A DNA stretch of 64,000 nucleotides from Chitinophagales bacterium (GTDB lineage Bacteria; Bacteroidota; Bacteroidia; Chitinophagales; UBA2359): NCBI GenBank assembly GCA_020636475.1, contig JACJXU010000001.1, positions 682,001-746,000 of the forward strand. The letters run 5' to 3'. Position numbers and translations under genes: made by a program. Positions 1 through 9,720 of the stretch are shown one piece after another (within the stretch, counting starts at the first letter, position 1; each line of letters starts with the position of its first letter). The notes beneath the pieces are model-generated. The model made no database searches. It was not told the origin of the DNA and worked only from the letters and a program-made list of their open reading frames with translations.

Positions 1-2237
1 CCTAAAGACATCAAGCCTTCAAAACTCCATTTGGGGATTGGGTTATAGGCAAAATCGAACTCTATCCCTTTGTGCAATGCACCAATGCCAAACACATTTA
101 CTTGCACACGGTCGGATTCCGGGTCGTTGGGGTCTTCTAATACATAAATGGGGAAATCGAAGGGTTTGTTTTTCCAGTTGGTATAATAAGCATTTATGTT
201 TGCACTAAATTTTTCTGTTCCATAACCCAATCCCAACTCCGCAGCTTGTACTTTTTCGTTTTGCGGGTCTTGCACTTCTATAATTTCTTCACCAAAGCGA
301 TTGTCGTTTATCACATTGGTAAAGCGCGTAGCGCGGGATAAGTTTCCTAAATTTACAAACACACTTAAATCGTCATTTATGTCATAAGAAGCTCCGAATT
401 TTATGGTTAAACTGGGGCGAACAATCCAATCTGTTTGCTGAATTTTGGCTTCTTCGGAATTGATGGTATAAAGTACGTCGTGGTACAAAACCGGCTGGTC
501 GTTGGTTACAAAAAAACTTGTGTCGGCGAGTTCTACCACTTTGGGTTTGAAATAATCTTCTAAGCGGTAGCCCGTAGAAGCTCCGGAAAGATTGAGGAAA
601 GTAGCCCAAGGGCCGGTTTTGTATTCTACTAAACCAAAAACACCCGCCCAACGCACAAAAGCCGAGTTGTTGTAATCGTATTTGTCGCCTTCGTGCAATT
701 GAGTTGTTTTTTGGTCGATAAGATAATTTCCGGTGCTTTTGTAATACTCTCCACCCATTAGGTCATACACCGAACGGTAATGGTCGCCACGATAACTGCG
801 CAAATCTATTCCTCCCGAAATAGCAAAACGCTGGCTGATGTCGGTGCGTACGGTACTGAGCAAGCCATACCAAAAGTGGTCGTTGTTGCTGGCGCGCAAT
901 ATTTCTTCGGAGTTTTTGTCGGGTTTAAACAAAGAGGTTGATTGATTAAAAGTATATACTTCATCTAAGTCATACAAACCTGTTTCTATACTTCTAATCG
1001 GACGATGCGAGCCATCTAAGTTTACACCGCCTCCTTTTCCAACAGACAAATAGATTACGTTGGAAAGAAAAGTTTTAGGGGTTACTTGCCAAGAGTGGCG
1101 AAGGCTAAACTGCGGCTTGTGGTAATAGTTAATTGCCGTATTTTCTTCATTACCATTCAAAATACCAATGTGCTGATTATATCTGCGTCCCATATTCAGG
1201 GGAATATAATTTTCGATTAAACTATCCGGCACGCCATGTTTTTTGGCATAATCTACGTCAATCACTTCCATTGCAGAATCGTACGAGCGTTGTCCGTGTT
1301 CTTGTGGCGCGCCAAAACCCGACAGGCTCAGCATGTGTTTGCCCATTTCTTTGTCAATACGGAAATAATAGAAATAACCTTTGCTATACGTTCCGTCCAC
1401 CCAACCTTTGCTGTTTTTGTAGGAAGCGGCTAAGGAAATTCCCCAACCGTTGCGCAACCTGCCGGAAGTATAACCCAGCGTAGAACGAAAGTAGCTGCCG
1501 CTACCTACTTCTTGCTGAAAACTCAAACTTTTTTTGGATTCAATGCCTTTGGTAAGAATATTAATCGTACCACCTACCGAAGGAATAGAAAGTTTTGAAG
1601 CACCCAATCCGCGCTGTACTTGCATGGTTTTAGTCACTAAGTCCAAGCCAAACCAATTGCTCCAATACACCCAGCCATTTTCCATATCATTTACCGGAAT
1701 ACCGTCAAGCATTACCGCCAAGTTGCGCTGGTCAAAGCCGCGAATAGTAATACGCGCATCGCCATCGCCGCCACCTGTTTGGGTTGCATAGGTTCCGGGC
1801 GTGCTGTTTAGCACCATCGGCAAATCCTGTGAGGCTAATTCCTCTTGTAATTTTATACTCGAAATATTGGAAAAAGCAACAGGGGTTTCGCGTTCTACGG
1901 CAATATCCGATACAATCACAATTTCCTTGAGATACTGACTTGAGCGCAAATTTACATTCAAATCGTACGTGCCACCAGTAAGCGATACAGCAATTACCTG
2001 CGGCTCATAGCCTACATAAGAAAAAGTAATATCATAATTCCCATTTTTTAGCGTTAGCTGATAGTTTCCATCCAAATCGGTAACTGTTCCTTGGCTTCCT
2101 ACCAAAACAGTAGCACCAATTAATGTTTCTTGTGTTTCCGCATCGCTCAATACGCCTTTCAATACTGTATTTTGCGCATGGAGCAGCAAAGGAAACAAAC
2201 TTATACAACAATACAATAGTAGTTTTTTCCAGTTCAT
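1..2237 (-). CDS. TonB-dependent receptor, SusC/CirA-like, 3'-truncated by window edge
   Basis: About 745 residues are visible; the C-terminal barrel runs off the window. The start is the ATG at 2237, giving a signal peptide (MNWKKLLLYCC...LLHAQ). Next comes a carboxypeptidase-regulatory-like beta domain (about residues 25-105: VLKGVLSDAETQETLIGATV, DLDGNYQL, FSYVGYEPQ), then a TonB plug (about 120-235: DLPMVLNSTPGTY, ITIRGFDQRN, MLDGIPVNDMENG, IPSVGGTINI) and barrel strands. Known role of the family: energised uptake of a ligand across the outer membrane. No SusD partner lies upstream, so the substrate is not indicated. The reading frame is open over the whole visible length. Confidence in the family is high; substrate unknown. 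Confidence 0.93.
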   Translation of the reverse strand, partial: MNWKKLLLYCCISLFPLLLHAQNTVLKGVLSDAETQETLIGATVLVGSQGTVTDLDGNYQLTLKNGNYDITFSYVGYEPQVIAVSLTGGTYDLNVNLRSSQYLKEIVIVSDIAVERETPVAFSNISSIKLQEELASQDLPMVLNSTPGTYATQTGGGDGDARITIRGFDQRNLAVMLDGIPVNDMENGWVYWSNWFGLDLVTKTMQVQRGLGASKLSIPSVGGTINILTKGIESKKSLSFQQEVGSGSYFRSTLGYTSGRLRNGWGISLAASYKNSKGWVDGTYSKGYFYYFRIDKEMGKHMLSLSGFGAPQEHGQRSYDSAMEVIDVDYAKKHGVPDSLIENYIPLNMGRRYNQHIGILNGNEENTAINYYHKPQFSLRHSWQVTPKTFLSNVIYLSVGKGGGVNLDGSHRPIRSIETGLYDLDEVYTFNQSTSLFKPDKNSEEILRASNNDHFWYGLLSTVRTDISQRFAISGGIDLRSYRGDHYRSVYDLMGGEYYKSTGNYLIDQKTTQLHEGDKYDYNNSAFVRWAGVFGLVEYKTGPWATFLNLSGASTGYRLEDYFKPKVVELADTSFFVTNDQPVLYHDVLYTINSEEAKIQQTDWIVRPSLTIKFGASYDINDDLSVFVNLGNLSRATRFTNVINDNRFGEEIIEVQDPQNEKVQAAELGLGYGTEKFSANINAYYTNWKNKPFDFPIYVLEDPNDPESDRVQVNVFGIGALHKGIEFDFAYNPIPKWSFEGLMSL

Positions 2238-2291
2238 ACTTGTTTTTTTTATTATATAAAATTTTTACTTTGTATAAAAAATAAGCAAAGA

Positions 2292-2299
2292 CAAAAATA
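2292..2299 (-). promoter_or_regulatory. Candidate -7 element (TATTTTTG) for the TonB receptor
   Basis: On the minus strand this octamer fits the Bacteroidota TAnnTTTG consensus about 55 nt before the receptor start. No clear -33 TTTG at 19-21 nt was found, so support is weak. Confidence 0.25.
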
Positions 2300-2546
2300 C
2301 CGTTTTTATTAATTTATTATCTTAAAAAAAGATTAAGTTTCGTAAAATCCATCTTAAAATACAGCCTAAAATTACAAATTACTGAAAATCAGTTTATTTT
2401 AGAAGAAGAATGGAGCGTAGTGTAAAAATAAGTTTTTCGGATTTGCGTAACCCAATATACCCAAAAACGTCCTTATATGTGGTGAATATAAATAACTTTA
2501 GCTTTAATATTTCCCAAATGCATGAATTTATTTAGAAATTATCCCG

Positions 2547-2554
2547 TAATTTTG
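2547..2554 (+). promoter_or_regulatory. Candidate -7 element (TAATTTTG) for the SprB-repeat gene
   Basis: Matches TAnnTTTG 65 nt upstream of the ATG at 2620. The -33 element is not clear. Confidence 0.35.
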
Positions 2555-2619
2555 TTTCAGACTAAAAAACTTTATCGGTTTATTTCAAAATTTTGCCGCC
2601 AACTATAAAAAATACATTT

Positions 2620-5600
2620 ATGATGCGTTATATTCTATTTTTATACTTATTTTTTTGTAGCTTTGCTACAAGTACTTGGGCGCAAGACGAACCTTGTGAT
2701 CACGCACCTACTGTTACGGTAAATGCCTTTGGATTTAATGATATAGAAATTTACTGGCAAGCCGAATCGGGCGTTTTGCTGTATAATATTCGTTACAGAA
2801 TCTGGGACTCAAGCGATGAGTGGACGGAAATTACCAATTACAACAATACGCAAATCGCATTGGGTGAACTCTTGCCCGGAACTACTTACGAGTTTCAAGT
2901 ACAAGGTTTTTGTAATGGCAATACACTAAGTCCTTTCTCTTCCAATACACTAATAACTACCCTAAGTTGTGATATTTTACCACCCTTTGCCGAACTCACC
3001 GCCGACGATACGAGTATTTGCGGTGGCGGAATTATACAGTTGCAAGCTACGGGCGGAAATACATACCTTTGGCAACCCGGCAATTTGGTTTCCGATAGCA
3101 CTATTGCCAACCCAACTATCACACTGGCACAAGTAGGAAGCTATCCTGTAAGCGTACAAGTAACTAATCAGTTTGGTTGTACCGAAACTGCTTCTGCCGT
3201 TTTGGTAGTACTCGACGAACCCGAAGTTTCAGTAAGTGAAGATGCACACATTTGTGCCGGCGATGCGGTGAGTTTACAAGCATCCGGTGCAAATGCTTAC
3301 AACTGGTCGCCTTCTGTAAGTTTAGACAATCCCAACATTGCCAATCCAATAGCAACGCCTTCCGAGACCACCACTTACACCGTTACCGGAACAACAACGG
3401 GCTGTAGCACAAGTGCGCAAGTAACTATTTTTGTAGAAGAACTTTCGATAGATGTGGTGAATGTGGTGAATGCCACGGGCTGCAATACCAATGACGGAGC
3501 CATTACTATCATTGCCAATGTACCACAAGGTGTTGTGTTAGAATATTCGATAGACGGTGGAGAAACGTATAGTACAGACTATTTTTTCAGCGATTTAAGC
3601 GATGGCGTTTATAAAGTAATGGTGCGTGCCGATAATGGTTGCGAAATTACTTATGAAAACAATCCCGTAGTAGTAGAAACACAAATAGGTTTAATGGTAA
3701 ATAATGTAAACGTAATTCAACCGAATTGTAGCAATGATGGCTATTCCAGCATAAAAATAATTGCGGAAGGAGGCAATGAAATCATGTATTCCATTGATGC
3801 CGGAGAAACCTTTCAAACAGAATCCTTATTTGAAAATGTAGCTGCCGGAACTTATAACATTTTGGTAAAAAATGAATTGGGCTGCTCTGCAACTTATACG
3901 ACAAATATTCACATCAATGATTTTAGTCCTATTGAATTGATTAATGTAGCCACACAAGACGATACTTGCATAGAAGGCGAAGATGCCTACATTCACATAG
4001 AAGCTACGGGCGGTGTAGGAAATCTACAATACTCCATAGATGGCGGCAATACTTATTCCGGCAATCCCAACTTTAATAATCTGGGTGCCGGAACGTATTT
4101 GTTGAGTATCATTGATGGCGGCGATTGTGTTTTAGATAGTCCACCACTTATTGTATTAAATGCAACTCCTCCTGTTGGCTTCACCACCGAAGTAGTACAA
4201 AACTCCGAATGTCAATCGCCCAATGGTGCTATTACAGTACACGCTTCGGGTGGAAATCCACCTTACAGTTTTGCCATCAACAATGCTCCTTTTTCTATCG
4301 ACAGCACTTTTGCCAACTTAGCCGCCGGAACTTATACTATTTCCGTAACAGACAATATTGGCTGCGATGCCAGCAGTAGCATAAACGTTGGAGGAATTGT
4401 TCCTGTTCAGTTAGGTATTTCGGTAAATCCGCAAAATTTAAGCAGTTGCGTACAAAACAACGGCAGTATTTCTATTTCAGTATTGGGCGGTACGTCTCCT
4501 TATCAATATTCTATTGATGGTGGAGAAACCTTTCAGAACAATGGCACTTTTGAGGGATTAGCCGAAGGGGCATATCAAATTTATGTAGAAGATGCAAATG
4601 GCTGCAATGGCGCATTGGGTAGTTCAGTAAATCTGCTGCCTCCACCCTATCCACAAATTACGGCAGTAAATGCGCAATCTCCGCAATGTGCCGAAAGCAA
4701 TGACGGCGAAATTTCCGTATTAGCCTACGGTGGTTCTGGTTTGTTAGCTTATTCTATTGACAACGGCACGACTTGGACGAACACCAACTTATTCTTAGAT
4801 GTAACGCAAGGTACGTATCATATTTTGGTACGCGACCAAGTGGGTTGTGAAGTAGCTTACGATAATAATCCTTTGGTAGTTGAAGCTCCCGTACCACTTT
4901 CGGCATTGGTGCAAGCCTCCGATGTAGCCCTTTGCGGCGATGCTAATGGTGTGATAGGCATTATTGCTTCGGGCGGTACGGCTCCTTATCAATATTCTAT
5001 TAATGGCGGAGAAAATTTCACCACCGATAATGCTTTTATAGATTTGCCCGTAGGCGATTATGCTGTGGCAATAATAGATGCACATCAATGTATTTGGTAT
5101 TCGCCGGAACAAACCTTCATCAACGACCCGGGAAGCGTATTTATTAACGAAATAAATGTGCAACAAAATACAGATTGTTTATCGAACAACGCTTCTATCG
5201 AAATCATAGCCGAAGGTGGCAATACTTTGGTTTATTCCATCAATGGCGGAAATAGTTGGAATATCAATAATGTATTTGAAAATTTACCTGCCGGAAATTA
5301 CCAAATTCAGGTTTTAGATACCGAAAGTAGTTGTTCGGTAGTGTACCCAGCTAATCCGATAACTATTTTGCCCGGTATTGTAGTGCAAGAAATAATCGCC
5401 GAAAATCCGACTTGTTTTGATGTAAATAATGGCTCTATCGAAATTATGGCTTCGTATGTTTCCGATTTAGAATACTCCATCGACGGCGGCACTACTTGGC
5501 AAAGTGAAGCTGTTTTTCAAAATTTGGCTGCCGGAACATATACACTTGCACTACGCACCTCCGATGAAAGCTGTGAAGTTAGTCTAAGTTCTATCAACTT

Positions 5601-7077
5601 GGAGAATCCTCCGGCATTGGAATTTATTTCCGTAGTAGCAGAAAATGCAAGTGCTTGTGGTGTAGCCAATGGTTCTATTTCGGTAAATGTTATTGGCGGA
5701 ACGGGTACTTTGGTTTACTCTATCAACAATGGAGACAATTTTACTACGGTAAATATTTTTGAAAATCTTGGTGCCGGAAATTACAATATTGTGGTAAAAG
5801 ATACGCAAGGCTGTTCTCAAAGCTACAGCGAAACAGTAAGCATTACAGAACCAAACTTTAGCATTAGCACCCAAAATAATAGCAGCTACATTATTTGTGG
5901 TGGCGAAAGTATTACACTAAGTGTAAGTGGCGCGCAAACGTATGCGTGGTCGCCGGCAAACGGATTGAGCAGTACCTCAAGCGCGAGTGTTGTTGCTACA
6001 CCGAGCCAAAATACCACTTATACCGTAGTAGGATTTAATGGAAGTGGCTGTTCGGACGAACTGAGTTTTACCATAAATGTTGGCGGAAGTGCCAATCCTG
6101 TGGCAGCATTTGAGACTTCAAATACGCAAATTTGTGTAGGCGATGCTATTAGTTTCAATAATCTTTCGGAAAATGCCGAAACTTACCAATGGACTTTTCT
6201 TGGCGGAACACCCAGTTCGTCGAGTGAAGAAAACCCTGTGGTACAATACAACGAAGCAGGCGTTTACGATGTAATATTAGAAGTACAATCCTGCAACAAC
6301 TTAGACACATACAGCCTTAGTAGCTATGTTGTAGTAAATCCTTACCCAAGTTTTAATTTACCCACCAGTATAAATGTCTGTGAAGGTGATGCCATAAATC
6401 TTACCGCTTCTGGCGCGCAAAACTACATTTGGTATTATAATGACGAAATAATTGGGAATACTGCCACTACAAATTTTACTCCTGAAGAAAATTTACCCCT
6501 AAAAATATATGCCGAAAATGGAAACTGCACCGATTCTACATTTGTAGATGTAACAATTGTGTCTTTGCCTTCGGCGAATATTCAGGCAGAAGGAGAAACA
6601 ACTATTTGTTCAGGAGAAAATGTAGTCTTGCAGGTTGATGGTAATGATACTTACACTTGGCAACCCGCGGATTTTTTAAGCACAAATATCGGCAGTGAAG
6701 TAACCGCCACGCCTACCGAGACAACTACTTTTAGTGTGATTGCTTCCAATGAGGCTGGCTGTAGCCAACAAGGCAGCATTCTTATTACGGTAGATGTTTG
6801 TGAATCAAGCGATACCGTATTAAAAATTCCCAACACCATTACACCCAATAGCGACAACAAAAACGACACTTGGGTTATCGGCAATCCCGAAAATTTGGCA
6901 TTGAGCGTAAAAATTTACAACCGTTGGGGAAATTTACTCTACGAATCGGACAACTACAACAATAGCTGGAACGGTATATACAACGGAAATCCACTCCCAC
7001 AAGGAACGTATTATTACACCCTTGAAACGCCCAAAGGTAGTGCTCCAATAACAGGCACTTTAACAATTTTATATTAA
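2620..7077 (+). CDS. SprB-repeat, T9SS type B sorted giant surface protein
   Basis: About 1485 residues. Start taken at the ATG pair 2620/2623 because it gives a clean signal peptide (MMRYILFLYLFF...TWAQ); an upstream TTG at 2593 would only add nine residues before it. In order: a fibronectin-III-like domain (about 25-105), two Ig-like modules with a CxGxxVxLxAxG...YxWSP pattern, ten SprB-type repeats (about nt 3440-5850) each with a YSIDGGETY-like core, FxNLxAGTY and a closing GC, another WSP module, a PKD domain (PVAAFE...YQWTFLGG), and a C-terminal gliding-motility/T9SS type B domain (IPNTITPNSDNKNDTW, VKIYNRWGNLLYES, GTYYYTLE). Known: such tails route proteins through T9SS, and SprB repeats occur in gliding adhesins. 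Adhesion is an inference. Confidence 0.92.
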   Translation: MMRYILFLYLFFCSFATSTWAQDEPCDHAPTVTVNAFGFNDIEIYWQAESGVLLYNIRYRIWDSSDEWTEITNYNNTQIALGELLPGTTYEFQVQGFCNGNTLSPFSSNTLITTLSCDILPPFAELTADDTSICGGGIIQLQATGGNTYLWQPGNLVSDSTIANPTITLAQVGSYPVSVQVTNQFGCTETASAVLVVLDEPEVSVSEDAHICAGDAVSLQASGANAYNWSPSVSLDNPNIANPIATPSETTTYTVTGTTTGCSTSAQVTIFVEELSIDVVNVVNATGCNTNDGAITIIANVPQGVVLEYSIDGGETYSTDYFFSDLSDGVYKVMVRADNGCEITYENNPVVVETQIGLMVNNVNVIQPNCSNDGYSSIKIIAEGGNEIMYSIDAGETFQTESLFENVAAGTYNILVKNELGCSATYTTNIHINDFSPIELINVATQDDTCIEGEDAYIHIEATGGVGNLQYSIDGGNTYSGNPNFNNLGAGTYLLSIIDGGDCVLDSPPLIVLNATPPVGFTTEVVQNSECQSPNGAITVHASGGNPPYSFAINNAPFSIDSTFANLAAGTYTISVTDNIGCDASSSINVGGIVPVQLGISVNPQNLSSCVQNNGSISISVLGGTSPYQYSIDGGETFQNNGTFEGLAEGAYQIYVEDANGCNGALGSSVNLLPPPYPQITAVNAQSPQCAESNDGEISVLAYGGSGLLAYSIDNGTTWTNTNLFLDVTQGTYHILVRDQVGCEVAYDNNPLVVEAPVPLSALVQASDVALCGDANGVIGIIASGGTAPYQYSINGGENFTTDNAFIDLPVGDYAVAIIDAHQCIWYSPEQTFINDPGSVFINEINVQQNTDCLSNNASIEIIAEGGNTLVYSINGGNSWNINNVFENLPAGNYQIQVLDTESSCSVVYPANPITILPGIVVQEIIAENPTCFDVNNGSIEIMASYVSDLEYSIDGGTTWQSEAVFQNLAAGTYTLALRTSDESCEVSLSSINLENPPALEFISVVAENASACGVANGSISVNVIGGTGTLVYSINNGDNFTTVNIFENLGAGNYNIVVKDTQGCSQSYSETVSITEPNFSISTQNNSSYIICGGESITLSVSGAQTYAWSPANGLSSTSSASVVATPSQNTTYTVVGFNGSGCSDELSFTINVGGSANPVAAFETSNTQICVGDAISFNNLSENAETYQWTFLGGTPSSSSEENPVVQYNEAGVYDVILEVQSCNNLDTYSLSSYVVVNPYPSFNLPTSINVCEGDAINLTASGAQNYIWYYNDEIIGNTATTNFTPEENLPLKIYAENGNCTDSTFVDVTIVSLPSANIQAEGETTICSGENVVLQVDGNDTYTWQPADFLSTNIGSEVTATPTETTTFSVIASNEAGCSQQGSILITVDVCESSDTVLKIPNTITPNSDNKNDTWVIGNPENLALSVKIYNRWGNLLYESDNYNNSWNGIYNGNPLPQGTYYYTLETPKGSAPITGTLTILY

Positions 7078-7146
7078 TTTTAAAAAAATTTGATACTTTT
7101 TTGACTATTTACGTCATAAAGGCGAACAAAATTAATTTTTTTAAAA

Positions 7147-8484
7147 ATGAACGAAAATTTATTATCTATTATTCAAAAGTATTTGGGTGGTAGCACATTG
7201 GGAAGTTTAGCTTCTTTTCTCGGTGAAAACGAGCAAACAACTACTTCGGCAGTTACTTCTGCAATACCTTCTATTTTAGCTGGTTTTATCAACAAAGCCT
7301 CTACTACTTCGGGTGCCGGTCAGTTATTTGACCTTATAAAAAATGGCAACTTCAACGGTAGTATGTTGGACTCATTATCGGGTATATTGGGCAGCAGCGA
7401 TAAAATGAACGCAAATATCAGTTCAGGAACAGGTTTATTGGATACCATTTTGGGTGGCAATAAATTGGGCGGTCTTGTTGACTTATTGTCAGGCGGCTCT
7501 TCCATGAGTTCGGGTTCTACCAAATCATTACTGGGCTTTTTAACGCCCGTAATTATGAGCGTATTGGGCAAACAAGTAATTGGAAATAACCTCAATGCTT
7601 CGGGATTGGCAAAACTATTGATAGGGCAAAGTTCTTTTATCAAAAATTTACTTCCTGCCGGTTTAGGCAATGTATTAGGATTTTCTTCTTTCGACAACCT
7701 TATTAGCAGTGCCAACAGCAATTTTGCCTCCGCTTGGGGAAGTGCGCAAAACGCAGGAAAACAAGTAGGACAAGCCGCTAATCAAACGGCGAAAGCAGGT
7801 AGCAGTATGTTTGGCAAACTTTTGCCTTTGTTGTTGTTACTTTTGTTGGGTTTCTTGGCTTTCTATTTCTGGAGAGGTTGCGGAGACGATATTAAAGAAG
7901 CTGGCAACAAAACCATAGAAACTACCACAAATGCAGTGGAAAACACCACCAGTGCTGTAACCAACGCAGTTTCGGAAGGCGCTAATGCCGCTGCCAACGC
8001 TGCTACAAGTGCTTGGGCTGCATTGGGCGAGTTCTTCAAAAAGACATTACCCAATGGTGTAGAATTGAATATTCCTGAAAAAGGAATTGAAAACAACCTT
8101 ATTACCTTCATTGAAGACAAATCAAAACCGGCGGATAAAACTTCTTGGTTCAATTTCGACCGTATTTTGTTTGAAACAGGCAAAAATACACTTACGCCAG
8201 AATCGCAAGAGCAAGTGAAAAACATTGCCGAAATATTGAAAGCATACCCGAATGTAAACATAAAATTAGGCGGCTATACCGACAATACAGGAGACCCTAA
8301 AGTGAATATGGTACTTTCGCAAACACGTGCAGAAACCGTAATGAGAAACTTAGTAGCTTTGGGCATTGATGCAAAACGCTTAGCTGCCGAAGGCTATGGC
8401 GACCAACATCCGGTTGCTTCAAACGATACAGAAGAAGGACGCGCACAAAACCGAAGAATTGCTATCTTGGTTACAAAAAAGTAA
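7147..8484 (+). CDS. DUF937 plus OmpA-like peptidoglycan-binding membrane protein
   Basis: 445 residues. N-terminal DUF937 region (about 1-180; MNENLLSIIQKYLGG, TSAIPSILAGFINKA), then one transmembrane helix (about 224-241, LLPLLLLLLLGFLAFYFW), an Ala/Thr/Asn-rich helical linker, and a C-terminal OmpA/MotB domain (about 325-445) with FNFDRILFETGKNTL, LGGYTDNTGD and GRAQNRRIAILV, the peptidoglycan-contact motifs. Known: the OmpA domain binds diaminopimelate in peptidoglycan; the function of DUF937 is not established. It has no signal peptide, so the helix probably anchors it in the inner membrane with the OmpA domain in the periplasm. A strong hairpin terminator follows the stop. Confidence 0.9.
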   Translation: MNENLLSIIQKYLGGSTLGSLASFLGENEQTTTSAVTSAIPSILAGFINKASTTSGAGQLFDLIKNGNFNGSMLDSLSGILGSSDKMNANISSGTGLLDTILGGNKLGGLVDLLSGGSSMSSGSTKSLLGFLTPVIMSVLGKQVIGNNLNASGLAKLLIGQSSFIKNLLPAGLGNVLGFSSFDNLISSANSNFASAWGSAQNAGKQVGQAANQTAKAGSSMFGKLLPLLLLLLLGFLAFYFWRGCGDDIKEAGNKTIETTTNAVENTTSAVTNAVSEGANAAANAATSAWAALGEFFKKTLPNGVELNIPEKGIENNLITFIEDKSKPADKTSWFNFDRILFETGKNTLTPESQEQVKNIAEILKAYPNVNIKLGGYTDNTGDPKVNMVLSQTRAETVMRNLVALGIDAKRLAAEGYGDQHPVASNDTEEGRAQNRRIAILVTKK

Positions 8485-8500
8485 ATAATTAGGATTTCTT

Positions 8501-8539
8501 AAAAAATGCCCTTATGTGTGACATATAGGGCATTTTTTA
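8501..8539 (+). terminator. Rho-independent terminator after the OmpA-family gene
   Basis: The arms AAAAATGCCC and GGGCATTTTT enclose a further imperfect inner stem (TTATGT/ACATATA), followed by a T run, 16 nt after the stop codon at 8484. Confidence 0.85.
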
Positions 8540-8673
8540 TTATCTGCTTATTTAAAATTCTAAGCTATTTTATACTAAATTAGCAAAATAAAATCTATTT
8601 TTGTTAAATATTGTTGCGTAGCACTTTTTTAATATAAAGAAAATTTTTAACAAAATTTATAGTTAATATGTTG

Positions 8674-8681
8674 TACCTTTG
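8674..8681 (+). promoter_or_regulatory. Candidate -7 element (TACCTTTG) for the ctlX-like gene
   Basis: TACCTTTG matches the Bacteroidota -7 consensus exactly and is followed by GCACC, a common transcription-start context. It lies 80-130 nt before the possible starts of the next gene. Confidence 0.5.
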
Positions 8682-8761
8682 CACCAAGAATAATAATCAT
8701 CGGGGTTCGGGTAAAAAATAGAACTTTATCATAAGTATTACATCACAAAAAACATTTATTC

Positions 8762-9709
8762 GTGTTTAGAGATATTCAAAACAATCAGACTACTTCACAT
8801 ATAATGATGATAGAGCCACAAAATTTTGGTTTTAACGAACAAACAGCTACTTCTAATGTGTTCCAAAAAAATGTAGGTTTAGATAAAGAAACCATACAAA
8901 ATAATGCGATTAAAGAATTTCATCAATTTGTAGAAAAATTGCGAAAACACGGCATTAATGTCTGTGTATTTAAAGACTACCCTATTCCGGCAACACCCGA
9001 TAGTATTTTTCCCAACAACTGGGTTTCATTTCACGAAGATGGCACCATTATTTTGTATCCGATGCTCGCCGAAAACAGACGATTAGAAAGACGCTCCGAT
9101 ATTTTTATGCGTTTAAAAAGCAAATCAAGATTTTTTATTAAACAAGTAAAAGACTACAGTGCTTATGAAAACGATGGCTTGTTTTTGGAAGGAACCGGAA
9201 GTATTGTCCTCGACAGAGTAAATCATATTGCCTACGCCGTTTATTCTTCTCGCACGCACCACAAAATATTGGAAGAATGGTCGAAGTTTACAGGCTATAG
9301 CATTTGTGGGTTCGATGCAAAAAACGAAAATGGCAGTGAAATTTATCACACCAATGTATTGATGTGTATAGCAGACCAGTTTGCGGTGATTTGCTTGGAC
9401 GCTATCAGCAATCCGCAAGAGCGCGAAATGGTAGTAGATACCTTAGAAAAATCGGGCAAAAAAATTATTTCTATCACTTTCGAGCAAATGAACCATTTTG
9501 CCGGAAATATGCTGCAAGTACACAACAATGAAAACAAGCATTTTTTGGTGATGTCTTCCCAAGCCTATGAATCTTTAACAGCCGAACAACAAAAAGAATT
9601 AAAAAAATTTAATAAAATAATTCATAGTCCATTAGATACTATAGAATTGCTTGGTGGCGGAAGTGCCAGATGTATGATGGCAGAGATTTTTCTTCCACAA
9701 AAACCGTAG
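8762..9709 (+). CDS. ctlX: Citrulline/arginine-deiminase family hydrolase (CtlX-like)
   Basis: 315 residues if the GTG at 8762 is used. An ATG at 8804 also fits, but homologues as I recall them keep a QTTxxIxMIxPxNFGFNxQTA opening that begins before that ATG, so the upstream start is preferred. Features of the guanidino-group-modifying fold: substrate motifs FPNNWVSFHEDGTIILYPM and LFLEGTGSIVLDR, a histidine in IYHTNVLM, and the nucleophile cysteine near the C-terminus in GGGSARCMMAEIF. Known: this family hydrolyses citrulline or related guanidino/ureido compounds in the cytoplasm. The exact substrate cannot be settled from sequence. It ends 11 nt before the FG-GAP gene, so the two may be co-transcribed. 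Confidence 0.82.
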   Translation: MFRDIQNNQTTSHIMMIEPQNFGFNEQTATSNVFQKNVGLDKETIQNNAIKEFHQFVEKLRKHGINVCVFKDYPIPATPDSIFPNNWVSFHEDGTIILYPMLAENRRLERRSDIFMRLKSKSRFFIKQVKDYSAYENDGLFLEGTGSIVLDRVNHIAYAVYSSRTHHKILEEWSKFTGYSICGFDAKNENGSEIYHTNVLMCIADQFAVICLDAISNPQEREMVVDTLEKSGKKIISITFEQMNHFAGNMLQVHNNENKHFLVMSSQAYESLTAEQQKELKKFNKIIHSPLDTIELLGGGSARCMMAEIFLPQKP

Positions 9710-9720
9710 TATTTTTCAAC

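Larger units (their letters stand above)
2238..2619. other. Divergent intergenic region between the TonB receptor and the SprB-repeat gene
   Basis: About 380 AT-rich bases with no convincing ORF. It holds candidate -7 elements for both flanking genes (listed separately). No terminator or repeat was seen. Confidence 0.6.

Noticed and set aside
382..1791. ORFs in other frames within the TonB receptor region
   Set aside because: The minus-strand receptor frame is open throughout with clear plug and barrel motifs; the others are shadows.
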